Positions 1 to 9,455 of a DNA stretch of 64,000 nucleotides are shown here, piece after piece. The position numbers and the translations under genes are program-made. Position 1 is the first letter of the stretch. Each line of letters opens with the position of its first letter. The notes below the pieces were generated by a model. That model had not been told where the DNA came from. It saw only the letters and a program-made list of their open reading frames with translations, and did not search any database. The stretch covers positions 682,001 through 746,000 of the forward strand of contig NZ_SPVH01000002.1 of assembly GCF_004614235.1 (NCBI RefSeq), read 5' to 3'. This DNA is from Brevundimonas intermedia (GTDB lineage Bacteria; Pseudomonadota; Alphaproteobacteria; Caulobacterales; Caulobacteraceae).

Positions 1-767
1 CCGCCCCGACGTCGCCCCTGCACAGCCTGTCGGACCTTAAGCTGACCGGCGACGGCGGCTTCGTCACCGTGTCGGATGCGGGCGATCTGGTGCGCGGGGA
101 CATTCGTCTGGACGCCGCCGGGCGACTGATCGGCTTGGATCATTTCCGCTCGCGCCGCCTGACGCTGGAAGACGGTCGGGCGATTTCCGACAAGCAGGAC
201 GGCGATGCCGAAGGCTTGCTCGTCACGCCCTCCGGCGACCTGCTGGTCACTTTCGAACGGCGTCACCGGATCTGGAACTACGGCCCGCTGTCGGCCCTGA
301 AGGCCCAGCCGACGCCGATGCGGGCGCCCGACTTCGCCTTCACCGAAAACGACGGGATGGAAGGCCTGGCCGTCGCGCCCAACGGCTGGCGCGTCTCGGG
401 CGAGGCCGGCGGCGTCTGGGACTGCTCATCGGCCCGGTGCACGGTCGTGACCGCCCCGCCCGAGACGCCCATTCCCGACAGCGATTACCGCATCACCGGC
501 CTGGATCGTGATCCATCCGGCGCCGGGTGGTTCGTGGTCCAGCGGCTGTATCGCGCGCCCATCGACATGCGCGCACGCGTTCGGCGAATGGCCCCGGACG
601 GAACCCTGGGGCCGATCCTGATCGAGCTGAAACTGCCCGGCACCACCGACAATTTCGAAGGCATCGCCGCCGAGATCCGTCAAGGCAAGACGCGCCTCTA
701 CATCCTGTCCGACGACAACTTCAATCCGGCCCAACGCACCCTGATGCTGGCCTTCGATCTGGACTGA
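1..767 (+). CDS. Esterase-like activity of phytase family protein (5' truncated by window)
   Basis: The reading frame is open from base 3 to the TGA at 765-767, so the N-terminus lies outside the window; 254 residues are visible. Its first visible residues are in the style of the esterase-like phytase domain (a beta-propeller family): a Ser-Leu-Ser-Asp-Leu stretch, then a Val-Ser-Asp-Ala-Gly motif. Further blade-like repeats carry Glu-Gly-Leu and Glu-Gly-Ile motifs, and the C-terminus has a Leu-Ser-Asp-Asp-Asn motif. Members of this family are usually exported, but the signal peptide cannot be checked here. A GTG at 69 could look like a start, but in-frame homologous-looking sequence continues upstream of it. 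Substrate unknown. The gene converges on otsA with only 3 bp between stops. Confidence 0.7.
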   Translation, partial: APTSPLHSLSDLKLTGDGGFVTVSDAGDLVRGDIRLDAAGRLIGLDHFRSRRLTLEDGRAISDKQDGDAEGLLVTPSGDLLVTFERRHRIWNYGPLSALKAQPTPMRAPDFAFTENDGMEGLAVAPNGWRVSGEAGGVWDCSSARCTVVTAPPETPIPDSDYRITGLDRDPSGAGWFVVQRLYRAPIDMRARVRRMAPDGTLGPILIELKLPGTTDNFEGIAAEIRQGKTRLYILSDDNFNPAQRTLMLAFDLD

Positions 768-770
768 CCG

Positions 771-2183
771 TCAGGCGGCGCCGGCCCACTGGGTCGATTG
801 GGCCGTCGTGTCGTCGGCGCGCAGCGCGCGCACGAAGTCGTCGCGCCAGATGCCCACATCGGTGGCGCGCACCACTTCCATCAAGGCTTCCCATTTCCGA
901 ATACGCTCGGCCAAAGGCATGGTCAGCGCCTTCTGGATGGCGTCTGAAAGCTCCTCGCGGCTGTAGGGATTGACCAGCAGGGCCTCGCCCATCTGCTCGG
1001 CCGCCCCGGCGAACCGCGACAGGATCAGCACGCCCGGATCTTCGGGGTTCTGGGCGCAGACATATTCCTTGGCCACCAGGTTCATGCCGTCGCGCAGCGG
1101 CGTGACCAAGCCCACCCGCGCCGCGCGATAGATGCCGGCCAGCTGATCCCGGCGATAGGTGCGGTTCAGGTAGCGGATCGGCTGCCAGTCCATGTCGCCG
1201 AACGCGCCGTTGATCCGCCCTGCCAGGGCGTCAAGCCGCGCACGAATATCCTGATAGCTATCCACGTCGTCGCGCGAGATCGGCGTGACCTGCAACAGGA
1301 AGACCTCGCCCCGCATCGAGGCGTTGTCCTGAAGGAACTGCTCATAGCCGAGCAGCCGCTCCTCCAGCCCTTTGGAATAGTCCAGCCGATCGACGCCCAC
1401 CATCATCGACCGGAAGGCCGACGACGCCGCCATCCGGTCATAGGTCCGCGCCCCCAGGGTCGAGTTCCGCGCCGCCAGGAAGCCGTCCACATCGATGCCG
1501 ATGGGGAAGACGCCGGTCTGGACCTTGCGTCCGAAACACTCCAGCCCGCCGGTCCCGTCCAGTTCGCCTTGGGCCTCCGAGACCACATAGTCGGTGAACA
1601 GGTCGCTCCACTCCTGGGTGTGGAACCCGATCAGGTCGAAGTCGAACATGGATTCCACCAGCCGCCGATGGTGCGGCAGGGTCACCAGCAGCTGACGCGC
1701 CGGCCAAGGCGTGTGCAGGAAGAAGCCGATCCGGTTTCTGATTCCCAGGCGGCGCAGGTCCCGCGCCATCGGGATCATGTGATAGTCGTGGATCCAGATC
1801 ATGTCGTCGGGCTGGATCAACGGGGCCAGCACCTCGGCGAAGCGGCGGTTCACCCGCTCATAACCCTCGCCATACGACCGCTCGTACTGCGCCAGATCGA
1901 TGCGGTGGTGGAACAGCGGCCACAACGTCTTGTTGGCGTAGCCGTTGTAGTATTCGTCGACGTCCTGCGCTTCCAGATCGACCAGGCCCACGGTGACGCC
2001 GGCCCGGTCCTCGATCTTCACCTCGCCGGTGTAGTGTTCGATCGTCTCGCCGGACCAGCCGAACCACAGCCCGTCGTATTTTCTCAACGCAGCGGACAGG
2101 GCCATGGCCAGGCCGCCGGCAGACCCTGCGGCGGGGTCGGTCGGGGCGGAGACCCGGTTGGAAACGACGATAAGGCGGCTCAT
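771..2183 (-). CDS. otsA: Alpha,alpha-trehalose-phosphate synthase (UDP/GDP-forming), GT20
   Basis: 470 residues, the usual length for OtsA. It transfers glucose from UDP-glucose to glucose-6-phosphate in the cytoplasm, making trehalose-6-phosphate. Visible family signatures are the N-terminal nucleotide-sugar loop with SAGGLA, the WIHDYH motif near residue 130, [10 protein letters not shown] near residue 265 (phosphate and donor binding) and [12 protein letters not shown] near residue 360. It is last in a minus-strand run otsB / GH15 / otsA, 42 bp after the GH15 stop. With OtsB this gives the complete two-step OtsAB route to trehalose, a stress protectant. Confidence 0.95.
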   Translation of the reverse strand: MSRLIVVSNRVSAPTDPAAGSAGGLAMALSAALRKYDGLWFGWSGETIEHYTGEVKIEDRAGVTVGLVDLEAQDVDEYYNGYANKTLWPLFHHRIDLAQYERSYGEGYERVNRRFAEVLAPLIQPDDMIWIHDYHMIPMARDLRRLGIRNRIGFFLHTPWPARQLLVTLPHHRRLVESMFDFDLIGFHTQEWSDLFTDYVVSEAQGELDGTGGLECFGRKVQTGVFPIGIDVDGFLAARNSTLGARTYDRMAASSAFRSMMVGVDRLDYSKGLEERLLGYEQFLQDNASMRGEVFLLQVTPISRDDVDSYQDIRARLDALAGRINGAFGDMDWQPIRYLNRTYRRDQLAGIYRAARVGLVTPLRDGMNLVAKEYVCAQNPEDPGVLILSRFAGAAEQMGEALLVNPYSREELSDAIQKALTMPLAERIRKWEALMEVVRATDVGIWRDDFVRALRADDTTAQSTQWAGAA

Positions 2184-2225
2184 GACTTCACTTCGAACGG
2201 CGACCCCAGCCCCGGGGTCCGGATA

Positions 2226-4010
2226 TTAACGCACATCGGTCCACGAACGGCTCAACAGCACGGCGCAATTGATGATCCCGACAAGCGAATAGGTCTGCGG
2301 ATAGTTGCCCCACAGCTCGCCATCGTCGATCGAGATGTCCTCGCTCAACAGGCCTGCGGCCGTGCGGCGGTCCAGCATTTCCTGGAAGATGGTGCGCGCC
2401 TCCTCGATCCGGCCGTTCTGGTGCAGGGCCTCGATGAACCAGAAGGTGCAGAAGTTGAACGCCGTCTCGGGCTCGCCGAAATCGTCCGGCTCGACGTAGC
2501 GGAACAGGAACGGCCCCTTCTTCAGATCGCGCTCGATGGCGTCGAAGGTGGCGACCTGACGCGGATCGTGCGCCTCCAGGAAGCCGAGATCGGTCATCTG
2601 CAGCAGGGAGGCGTCCAGCTCGCGTCCGCCGAAGCTGGCGGCGAACCGGCCTTCGTCGGGCAGGTAGGCTTCGGCCTCGATCCGCTCGCGGATGATCCGC
2701 GCCCGCTCGCGCCAGAACTCGCCCCGATCCGGCAGGCCCAGATGGTCCGCCGCCTTGGCCAGGCGGTCGCAGGCGGCCCAGCACATGACGGAGGAATAGG
2801 TGTGGACCCGCGCGATGGTGCGGAACTCCCACAGGCCGGCGTCGGTCTTGTCGTGCATGGCGAAGGCCCGTTCGCCGATGGTCTCCAGCGCACGGAAGTC
2901 TTCGAGCGTGCCGGGGCGCAGCAGGCGCGCGTCATAGAAGGCCTGGACCAGCGGCAGGACAATCTGTCCGTACACGTCATGTTGCAGATGCTCGTGCGCC
3001 TGATTGCCGATCCGCACCGGCTTCATGCCGCGATAGCCCTCGACGGAATCGACGATGCTTTCGCCGATGCCCGGCTCCAGACCCACGCCATAGACCGGCT
3101 GGACGTGACCGCCGGCGGAATCGTCGACCAGATTCCTCAGATAGACGAGGTAGTTCTCAAGGATGTCCACGGCGCCCAGCCGGTTCAGCGCCCGCACCGT
3201 ATAGTAGGCGTCGCGGATCCAGCAGTAGCGATAGTCCCAGTTGCGCCCGCTTTCCTTGAACTCGGGCACCGAGGTCGTCATGGCCGCGACAATGGCGCCG
3301 GTCTCTTCATAGGCGCAAAGCTTGAGCGTGATCGCCGCCCGGATCACCGCCTCCTGATAGTCCAGCGGCAGATAGAGTTTGCGCACCCAATCCTGCCAAT
3401 AGGCCACCGTCCGGTCCAGCGCGCCTTGGACCCCGTGACCGACATCCTGGTCGTAACCTTCGTCCGGGCCGAGGAAGAAGGCGTGCGGCCGCTCCAGCCG
3501 GAACACCCGTTCCTCCAGCACGTGCGACACCGGGCAATCCGTCGTCAGGCGGAAGGTCACGTCGGCGCACATATAGCGGACGTGGTTGGAGCCGGAGGTA
3601 TGCGGCGCCGGGCGCGCCCCCCAGTCCGTCGAGGGCCTCAATCGCACGCGAATGCGCGGCGTGCCGGACAGCGGCCGCACCATCCGCGCGAAGGCCAGCG
3701 GGCGATAGGTGCGCGAATGTTTGGGATGGCGCGGAGCGAAGTCGATGATCTCGGCGCTCGAACCGTCCTCGGCCGTCATCACCGTGCGCAGCACCGGGGT
3801 ATTGCGGACATAGGCCTGCTCGATCGATGTCATCCCCTCCATCTCGATGGCCCAGAAACCGTGCTCGGGTTCCTCGCCGTCCATCAGGGCGGAAAACACC
3901 GGGTCGCCGTCCACACGTGGCGCGCAGGCCCAGACGAAGCGGCCCTGACGGTCGATCAGGGCGCTGACGCCGCAGTTGCCGATGGGGAAAAGATCGAGAT
4001 TGGGCTTCAT
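2226..4010 (-). CDS. Glycoside hydrolase family 15 protein (glucoamylase/trehalase-like)
   Basis: 594 residues, the normal size for bacterial cytosolic GH15 proteins, with no signal peptide. The N-terminus has the typical IGNCGVSALID segment. The (alpha/alpha)6-barrel core carries the hallmark NWDYRYCWIRDA near residue 255 and a C-terminal SIDDGELWGNYPQ stretch in the region of the second catalytic acid. GH15 enzymes hydrolyse alpha-glucosidic bonds and some are trehalases. It sits between otsB (4 bp upstream) and otsA, so I infer a role in trehalose turnover or balance. Glucoamylase or dextran-glucosidase activity remains possible; motifs alone do not fix the substrate. Confidence 0.85.
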   Translation of the reverse strand: MKPNLDLFPIGNCGVSALIDRQGRFVWACAPRVDGDPVFSALMDGEEPEHGFWAIEMEGMTSIEQAYVRNTPVLRTVMTAEDGSSAEIIDFAPRHPKHSRTYRPLAFARMVRPLSGTPRIRVRLRPSTDWGARPAPHTSGSNHVRYMCADVTFRLTTDCPVSHVLEERVFRLERPHAFFLGPDEGYDQDVGHGVQGALDRTVAYWQDWVRKLYLPLDYQEAVIRAAITLKLCAYEETGAIVAAMTTSVPEFKESGRNWDYRYCWIRDAYYTVRALNRLGAVDILENYLVYLRNLVDDSAGGHVQPVYGVGLEPGIGESIVDSVEGYRGMKPVRIGNQAHEHLQHDVYGQIVLPLVQAFYDARLLRPGTLEDFRALETIGERAFAMHDKTDAGLWEFRTIARVHTYSSVMCWAACDRLAKAADHLGLPDRGEFWRERARIIRERIEAEAYLPDEGRFAASFGGRELDASLLQMTDLGFLEAHDPRQVATFDAIERDLKKGPFLFRYVEPDDFGEPETAFNFCTFWFIEALHQNGRIEEARTIFQEMLDRRTAAGLLSEDISIDDGELWGNYPQTYSLVGIINCAVLLSRSWTDVR

Positions 4011-4014
4011 CGGT

Positions 4015-4773
4015 TCAGGCCTTCGCTACGGCTTCAAGCCAGGTCAGTACGGCGTCGACATCGTCCAGGCGGTAACGCGCCGCCGTCTCGCGCTCGGGCC
4101 CGACCAGCACGCCATAGCCGCCAAGGGCCGCCGCCGCCTCGAACCCGTATTCGTCGGTCAGGTCGTCGCCCAGCATCACCGGAACCGCGCCCTTGAACGG
4201 CGCCTCCTGCATGAAGGCGGTCACAGCCGTGCCCTTGTCGGCTCCCGGCGTCTTCAGTTCCAGCACCATATGGCCGGGTTGAAGCGTCAGGCCGGTCTCG
4301 GATTGCAACTCTGCAGCCAGCGCCTTGGCCGCGCCCGCCTCGTCTGGCGCCTGGCGGTAATGCAGGCCGACCGATACGCCCTTGTCCTCGACGATGACGC
4401 CGGGTCGGTCGGCGGCGAAGGCCTCGAAGGCCTCCATGGCCTCGGCGACCCCAGCGTCCGCCGTCTTGCGCTGGATCGAGCCGTCCTTCAGCCTCCGCTC
4501 CAGACCATGCACGCCCGAACCGGACATCAGGGCATTGTCGGAGATGCGGTCGATCTCGGCGATGGTGCGCCCGCTGACGATGGCGACCCGACCCGACAGT
4601 CGCGCCTCGACCGCCTTCAGCGCCGCTGTCCGACGCGCCGTCGGCACGACCGCATCCGGCGTCGGGGCCATCGGCGCCAGCACCCCGTCCATGTCCAGAA
4701 ACAGGGCGATCCCGTCGGCGACGATAGGCGGTGTCGGGAGCAATAGCGAAGCGGCTCCGGCATGAGACGGCAT
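4015..4773 (-). CDS. otsB: Trehalose-6-phosphate phosphatase
   Basis: 252 residues, HAD superfamily. It removes phosphate from trehalose-6-phosphate to give trehalose. Motif I is visible as FLDMDGVLAP (Asp nucleophile and Asp acid), motif II as VSGRT, and motifs III/IV as a KGTA lysine followed by MLGDDLTDEYGF. This is the first gene of the minus-strand trehalose operon; only 4 bp separate its stop from the GH15 start, so the two are likely co-translated. ATG at 4771-4773 is used. Confidence 0.93.
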   Translation of the reverse strand: MPSHAGAASLLLPTPPIVADGIALFLDMDGVLAPMAPTPDAVVPTARRTAALKAVEARLSGRVAIVSGRTIAEIDRISDNALMSGSGVHGLERRLKDGSIQRKTADAGVAEAMEAFEAFAADRPGVIVEDKGVSVGLHYRQAPDEAGAAKALAAELQSETGLTLQPGHMVLELKTPGADKGTAVTAFMQEAPFKGAVPVMLGDDLTDEYGFEAAAALGGYGVLVGPERETAARYRLDDVDAVLTWLEAVAKA

Positions 4774-4942
4774 TGACGATCAGACTCTTTGTTTGACTTC
4801 CCCGACCACCCTAACGCGCCAATGCGGCAAAGGTTGACCCGAAACCGACAAAGTCGTCTGAAAGGACGCGTTGCGCGCGGCGTTGGATTACGGCAGATCG
4901 CGCGCCTCGAAGAAGGAGAGCCCGGTTGCGGGCCAGAACACC

Positions 4943-5935
4943 ATGACCGAGATCGCTCACTCGACCCCCGAAGACATCGCCGCCATGACAGATCGCGCGC
5001 GCGAGGTCGTCCGGCTGAACATCGAGGCGCTGGAGGCGCTGGAGCGGTCGATCGATGTCTCCATCGCCCGCGCGGTCGATGTCATCATGAGCCGGCCGGG
5101 CTATGTCGTCGTCACCGGCATGGGCAAGTCGGGCCATATCGGCAACAAGATCGCCGCGACCCTGGCCTCGACCGGCACCAACGCCTTCTTCGTCCACCCG
5201 GCCGAAATGAGCCACGGCGACCTGGGCATGCTGCGCCCGGACGTGACCCTGCTGGCGCTGTCGAACTCGGGCGAGAGCCGCGAACTGCGCGATCCGCTGA
5301 TCTATTGCCAGCGCAACGGCATTCCCGTCATCGCCATCACCCAACGCCCCGCCAGCTTCCTTGGCCGCAACGCCGCCGTCTGCCTGACCATGCCCAAGGT
5401 GGCGGAGGCCTGTCCCAACGGCCTGGCGCCGACGACCTCGACCCTGATGGCCCTGGCCCTGGGCGATGCCCTGGCCATGGTGCTGATGGATCGTCGGGAG
5501 TTCACGGCGATGGACTTCGGCCTGCACCATCCGGGCGGCGCCTTGGGCATGAGCCTGCAGAGCGTGCGTGAATGGATGGGCGACAACGCCGCCGCTCCGG
5601 CCAGCGTCCCGCTGAACGCCAGCTTTGGAGACGTGGTGTCGGCCGTCACCGAGGGCCGCAAGGGCGCCGTCGCCGTGCTGAACGACGACGGAACCCTGGC
5701 CGGGATCGTCACCGACGGCGACCTTCGCCGCGCCTTCCAGCGCGACACCACCCATCTGACAGCGGCCGACATCATGGGCGCCAACCCGATCACCGTCGAT
5801 CCCGACGCCCGCATGAGCGACGTCGTGGACTTGCTGACCGCCAACAAGATCGCCAACCTGTTCGTGATCGAGGACGGAAAGCCCACGGCCATCGTCCATG
5901 TCGCCGAACTGATGCAGGCCGGTTACGTCGCCTGA
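4943..5935 (+). CDS. kdsD: Arabinose-5-phosphate isomerase, KpsF/GutQ family
   Basis: 330 residues from ATG 4943. It interconverts ribulose-5-phosphate and arabinose-5-phosphate, the first committed step to Kdo for LPS. An N-terminal SIS domain (about residues 20-170) contains VTGMGKSGHI and the ALSNSGESRE loop, and two C-terminal CBS repeats follow (about 205-325), ending in a GYVA-like tail. An in-frame start at 4871 exists, but the extra 24 residues are arginine-rich and unlike the family, so I prefer 4943. The glycosyltransferase starts 1 bp after the stop, which suggests co-expression with the polysaccharide genes. Confidence 0.9.
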   Translation: MTEIAHSTPEDIAAMTDRAREVVRLNIEALEALERSIDVSIARAVDVIMSRPGYVVVTGMGKSGHIGNKIAATLASTGTNAFFVHPAEMSHGDLGMLRPDVTLLALSNSGESRELRDPLIYCQRNGIPVIAITQRPASFLGRNAAVCLTMPKVAEACPNGLAPTTSTLMALALGDALAMVLMDRREFTAMDFGLHHPGGALGMSLQSVREWMGDNAAAPASVPLNASFGDVVSAVTEGRKGAVAVLNDDGTLAGIVTDGDLRRAFQRDTTHLTAADIMGANPITVDPDARMSDVVDLLTANKIANLFVIEDGKPTAIVHVAELMQAGYVA

Positions 5936-5936
5936 A

Positions 5937-7220
5937 ATGCGTATTCTCTATGACGCCAGCCGGCTGATGAGCCGGGCCGATCGCTCCGCCCCGACCGGCG
6001 TGGACCGGGTCTGTCTGGCCTATGCCGAATGGCTGCTGGCCTCGCCAAACGTGACGACCATTCCGGTGCGTGGTCGCAAGAACCGCCTCATTGCGGTCGA
6101 TATCGACTGGTTCCAGCGGTTCGTCGCCGATCTGAGAGCAAAGTGGAACGGTGCGGTCAGCGCACCCGCCGACTTGGCGCACGAACAACGAATGCTGGCG
6201 GCGCTGACGGCTGCGACCAGGCCCGCCGCCTCAGTGCTGGGCGCCCCGCCGGCGCCCGCGCAGGAAAAACCCGCTGACAAGGCCAGGGTGCTGAAGCAAT
6301 TCTTCCGTTCTCGCCATCACACCCCCCTACCACAAGCCGACCTCTATCTGAACGTCGGACACACCACCCTGCATGAGCCGACGGCACTTCAGGCGCTTGA
6401 GGCCGCAGGGATCGAAAGGGTCGTCCTGATCCACGACCTCATCCCCATAACCCACCCTGAATTCTGTCGCCCCGGCGACGGTGAGAAACATCACGCTCGC
6501 GTCACCAACACCCTGCGTCACGCCAGCCGCATCATCGTCAACTCGGCCTATACTGGCGACGAGCTACGGGCCTTCGCCCAGCGCGAAAATCTGCCACAGC
6601 CATTCATTCATGTCGCCCACCTGGGCCTGGAGCCGGCCTTCGTCGCGGGCGATGGGATCACGGCGGCACGGCCCTATTTCGTCCACGTCGGCACCATAGA
6701 GGCGCGCAAGAACCTCGCATTGCTGTTGACGCTATGGCGGCGGTTGGAAGAACGTTTGGGCGCCCGCACGCCCTCGCTGGTGCTGGTTGGGCGGTACGGT
6801 TGGGAAAACGAGGCTGTGCTGGATCATCTGCAACGCTCGCCCAATCTGCAGGGTGTGGTCCATCAGGCATCCAACCTATCCGACGCCGTTCTGGCTCGGC
6901 TGATGCGCGGCGCTCGCGCAATACTAGCGCCCTCTTGCGTCGAAGGGTTCGATCTGCCTGCGGTCGAAGCGTGCGCCATGGGCCTTTCGCTGATCGCATC
7001 TGACATCGCACCACATCGCGAACTGACGCCAGGCGCCGAACTTATCGATCCGCTTGACGGCCTGGGCTGGTTGATCGCCATCGAGCGCGCCACGCTTGCG
7101 CCGCCGAAGTCCACATCCGCCTATTCGACGCCCGACTGGCCAAGGCATTTCCGCATCGTCGCCGACGCCATCGGTCTGGAAGCTGCTTCGCCTCTGGCGA
7201 GCGCGCCCAAAGGCTTGTAA
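5937..7220 (+). CDS. Glycosyltransferase, GT4/GT1-like (GT-B fold)
   Basis: 427 residues. The C-terminal donor-binding half is typical of GT4 enzymes: FVHVGTIEARKN near residue 245, LVGRYGWEN near 280, and the EGFDLPAVEA acid/base region near 340 followed by a Ser-Asp-Ile segment. The N-terminus has a DASRL opening and a TGVDRV segment, common in polysaccharide mannosyl- or rhamnosyltransferases. It starts one base after the kdsD stop and is followed by a Wza-like export gene, so it probably adds a sugar to an envelope polysaccharide. Acceptor and donor cannot be read from sequence. GC is lower in parts than in the neighbouring housekeeping genes. Confidence 0.85.
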   Translation: MRILYDASRLMSRADRSAPTGVDRVCLAYAEWLLASPNVTTIPVRGRKNRLIAVDIDWFQRFVADLRAKWNGAVSAPADLAHEQRMLAALTAATRPAASVLGAPPAPAQEKPADKARVLKQFFRSRHHTPLPQADLYLNVGHTTLHEPTALQALEAAGIERVVLIHDLIPITHPEFCRPGDGEKHHARVTNTLRHASRIIVNSAYTGDELRAFAQRENLPQPFIHVAHLGLEPAFVAGDGITAARPYFVHVGTIEARKNLALLLTLWRRLEERLGARTPSLVLVGRYGWENEAVLDHLQRSPNLQGVVHQASNLSDAVLARLMRGARAILAPSCVEGFDLPAVEACAMGLSLIASDIAPHRELTPGAELIDPLDGLGWLIAIERATLAPPKSTSAYSTPDWPRHFRIVADAIGLEAASPLASAPKGL

Positions 7221-7250
7221 TCAATCCGCGAACAAGGGCCATCCAGCTTC

Positions 7251-8384
7251 ATGACGCGCACCATTCTGCCGCTTGCCATCATCGCCATCCTGGGCGGCTG
7301 CTCCACATTGCCGCGCGACGGACCGTCGGGCGCCTCGGTCAACGCCGGCGCCACCACCGCATCTGCCTTGGGCAGCTACGCCCTCGTGCCCCTCACGTAC
7401 GAAGTCACCGAGCGGATCAAGCAGGTCCCCCCCCAATTTTTTGGCACTCTCGCCGCCGGCTCCAGCGACCTGCCCGCAGATATAATTGGCGAAGGCGACA
7501 CCTTGGCTGTTTCGATCTACGATCCGTCAGGCTCGCTGTTCGGTGGGGCGCAATTGGGGGGTGGGGCTCAAGCCCTGCCGCCCGCGTCGGTTGATCGCAG
7601 CGGTTCTGTTTCAGTCCCCTACGCAGGATCGGTTCGCGTCCAAGGCTTGACGCCCCCGCAAGCGGCAGAAGCAATCCGCCGGGCCCTCCGAGGCAAGGTC
7701 GCCAATCCTCAAGTGCTCGTGACGATCTCGGGTAACGCGTCAAACACGGTGAACGTCCTTGGAGACGTTGTTCGGCCGGGACGCGTGCCGTTGGGCGTCG
7801 AAAGCAATCGCGTTTTGGACGTTGTGGCGGCGGCCGGCGGATCCGCGCGGGCTACGGACGATCTCATCATCAATGTTCAACGAGATAGTGAAACCTACTC
7901 GGCGCCTCTGACTGCTGTCACGACACAGTTTGGAGAGAACGTTCGGCTGCAGCGCGGCGATATTGTCAACGTAGTCTACAAACCACGCCGCTTCTCGACC
8001 TTCGGCGGCCTGAACGCCGTGGCCCAGGTCGACATGCCGGCCGGCCCCATGACCCTGACCGGCGCCATGTCCAAGGTCGGCGGCCTGAACGCAAATACGG
8101 CCAACGCCCGTCGAGTCCTGATCTTCCGCTTCGAACGCCCCGAGGTGGCCCAGGCCCTGGGCATCAACCAGCCCGCCACCCCGCGCGGCGTGCCGGTGGT
8201 TTATGAACTGGACTTCAACGACGCCGCCAACGTCTTCGCCGCCACCAACATGCAAGTCATGCCGGAAGACGTTATCTATGTACCGATGGCGGGCGCCGCA
8301 GAGGTGCGCAAATTCTTCGAGGTCGTCCAGAGCTTCACCCGCGTCATCTATGACGTATCCGTAACCAGCACGCTCAACAACTGA
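7251..8384 (+). CDS. Polysaccharide export outer-membrane lipoprotein (Wza-like, SLBB)
   Basis: 377 residues. A lipoprotein signal with lipobox LGGC is followed by a short linker, then a Poly_export domain (about 75-165, including IGEGDTLAVSIYDP) and SLBB-type ligand-binding folds (about 165-340, with VNVLGDVVRPGRVPL). Family members form the outer-membrane exit channel for capsule or exopolysaccharide. No Wzc/BY-kinase or Wzx/Wzy partner lies in this window. Base composition changes inside the gene: about 47-53% GC around 7860-7980 against about 68% near 8040-8100, which suggests a recombination join or relaxed local constraint. Confidence 0.88.
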   Translation: MTRTILPLAIIAILGGCSTLPRDGPSGASVNAGATTASALGSYALVPLTYEVTERIKQVPPQFFGTLAAGSSDLPADIIGEGDTLAVSIYDPSGSLFGGAQLGGGAQALPPASVDRSGSVSVPYAGSVRVQGLTPPQAAEAIRRALRGKVANPQVLVTISGNASNTVNVLGDVVRPGRVPLGVESNRVLDVVAAAGGSARATDDLIINVQRDSETYSAPLTAVTTQFGENVRLQRGDIVNVVYKPRRFSTFGGLNAVAQVDMPAGPMTLTGAMSKVGGLNANTANARRVLIFRFERPEVAQALGINQPATPRGVPVVYELDFNDAANVFAATNMQVMPEDVIYVPMAGAAEVRKFFEVVQSFTRVIYDVSVTSTLNN

Positions 8385-8388
8385 CGTC

Positions 8389-8961
8389 ATGGCCAGACGG
8401 CGGGCGCTGCTTTCGGGTCTGCTCTCACGCAAGCCCGCCGCCGCGCCTGCTGACGACCACGTCGACCCGTTCGAGCGCCCCGCCGATCTCGAACCCGACG
8501 AGCCCGACGCCCTCAGCCTGGCGCTGGACGAGATCGAGGCCGGCGCGCTCGCCATCTACGCCGGCGCCGGCCTGCCGACGCAGCCCGGTCACTACCGGCG
8601 CGAGCCCGATAGCGAGGACTGGACGTTTCTGTCCGCCGACCTTGGGCCATCCGAAAGGTTCGCGCTCGCGCTTGAATACCCGCCGGAGCAGGGCTGGCGG
8701 TTCGCGCGGCTTCAGGATCTGGGCGCCCGCTCGGAGCGCCAAGACCTTCGCGCCGCCGCCCGTCTTCTGGGCGATGTCGCAGCGTTGCGAAACGCCCGGC
8801 GAGAAACCCTGACCCAGGCCCACCTTCTCACCGCCATAGAACTGGGCGCCGCTTGGCGGGCCTTGCGTGACGCCCAGGCCGTGCGAACCTCCCGCCTCAC
8901 GCTCTCTGTGCCGGCGCGAACAAGATCTCTCAAAGGCGACAAGCCGCAAAAGCCGCGCTAG
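8389..8961 (+). CDS. Uncharacterised protein coupled to polysaccharide export gene
   Basis: 190 residues, family not recognised. It starts 4 bp after the Wza-like gene, so it is almost certainly in the same transcript. The N-terminal 40 residues are basic, then Pro/Asp/Glu-rich; the middle (about 40-150) looks helical and Leu/Ala/Arg-rich; the C-terminus ends in a basic tail. No signal peptide, membrane segment or Cys cluster is visible. By position it could assist polysaccharide synthesis or export, but this is only contextual. Confidence 0.7.
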   Translation: MARRRALLSGLLSRKPAAAPADDHVDPFERPADLEPDEPDALSLALDEIEAGALAIYAGAGLPTQPGHYRREPDSEDWTFLSADLGPSERFALALEYPPEQGWRFARLQDLGARSERQDLRAAARLLGDVAALRNARRETLTQAHLLTAIELGAAWRALRDAQAVRTSRLTLSVPARTRSLKGDKPQKPR

Positions 8962-8993
8962 AGAGCCCGCCTCCCCGAACAGCAGGCTCCATT

Positions 8994-9395
8994 ATGTCCG
9001 ACGCCCCCGAAAAACCGCCCGAGTTCCAGCCCGTCGGCCGCATCATCGCCATGCCGGCGGACACCAATCCCGAGGGCGACATCTTCGGCGGCTGGCTGCT
9101 GGCGCAGATGGACGTGGCGGGCGCGACGCCGGCGTTCGAACTGGCCTGCGGACGCTGCGCCACCGTGGCGCTGGACGGCATGGTCTTTCACCAGCCCGTT
9201 TCGGTCGGCGACGAGGTCAGCATCTACGCCCATGTCATCGGCTCGGGCCGCACCTCCATCCGAGTCCACGTCGAGGCCTGGAAGCGCGCGCGGGGCCAGC
9301 CCCAGGCCGCGTCCGTCTGCGTGACCCAGGGCGTGTTCACCTATGTCGCCATCGACGAGCATCGCAAACCGCGCGCGCTTCCCGGCAAGGAATGA
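8994..9395 (+). CDS. Acyl-CoA thioesterase, YciA/hot-dog family
   Basis: 133 residues, a single hot-dog domain. It hydrolyses acyl-CoA thioesters to free fatty acid and CoA in the cytoplasm. The signature runs from MPADTNPEGDIFGGWLLAQMD (interrupted here only for naming) with the family Asn and Asp residues near 24-40, then VSVGDEVSIYAHV and a GRTSI segment typical of YciA. The C-terminus FTYVAIDEHRKPR matches this group. It is separated by 32 bp from the upstream unknown gene and has its own ATG. Confidence 0.88.
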   Translation: MSDAPEKPPEFQPVGRIIAMPADTNPEGDIFGGWLLAQMDVAGATPAFELACGRCATVALDGMVFHQPVSVGDEVSIYAHVIGSGRTSIRVHVEAWKRARGQPQAASVCVTQGVFTYVAIDEHRKPRALPGKE

Positions 9396-9455
9396 GGCTG
9401 GCAAGGAATAGGCGCAAATCTTGACCTGACGCCGGGGCGGGCTTACGTCCCGGCC

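Noticed and set aside
1569..4196. An 875-codon open frame on the plus strand across otsA and GH15
   Set aside because: Mirror of the real minus-strand genes in GC-rich DNA; no family-like segments and no ribosome site.
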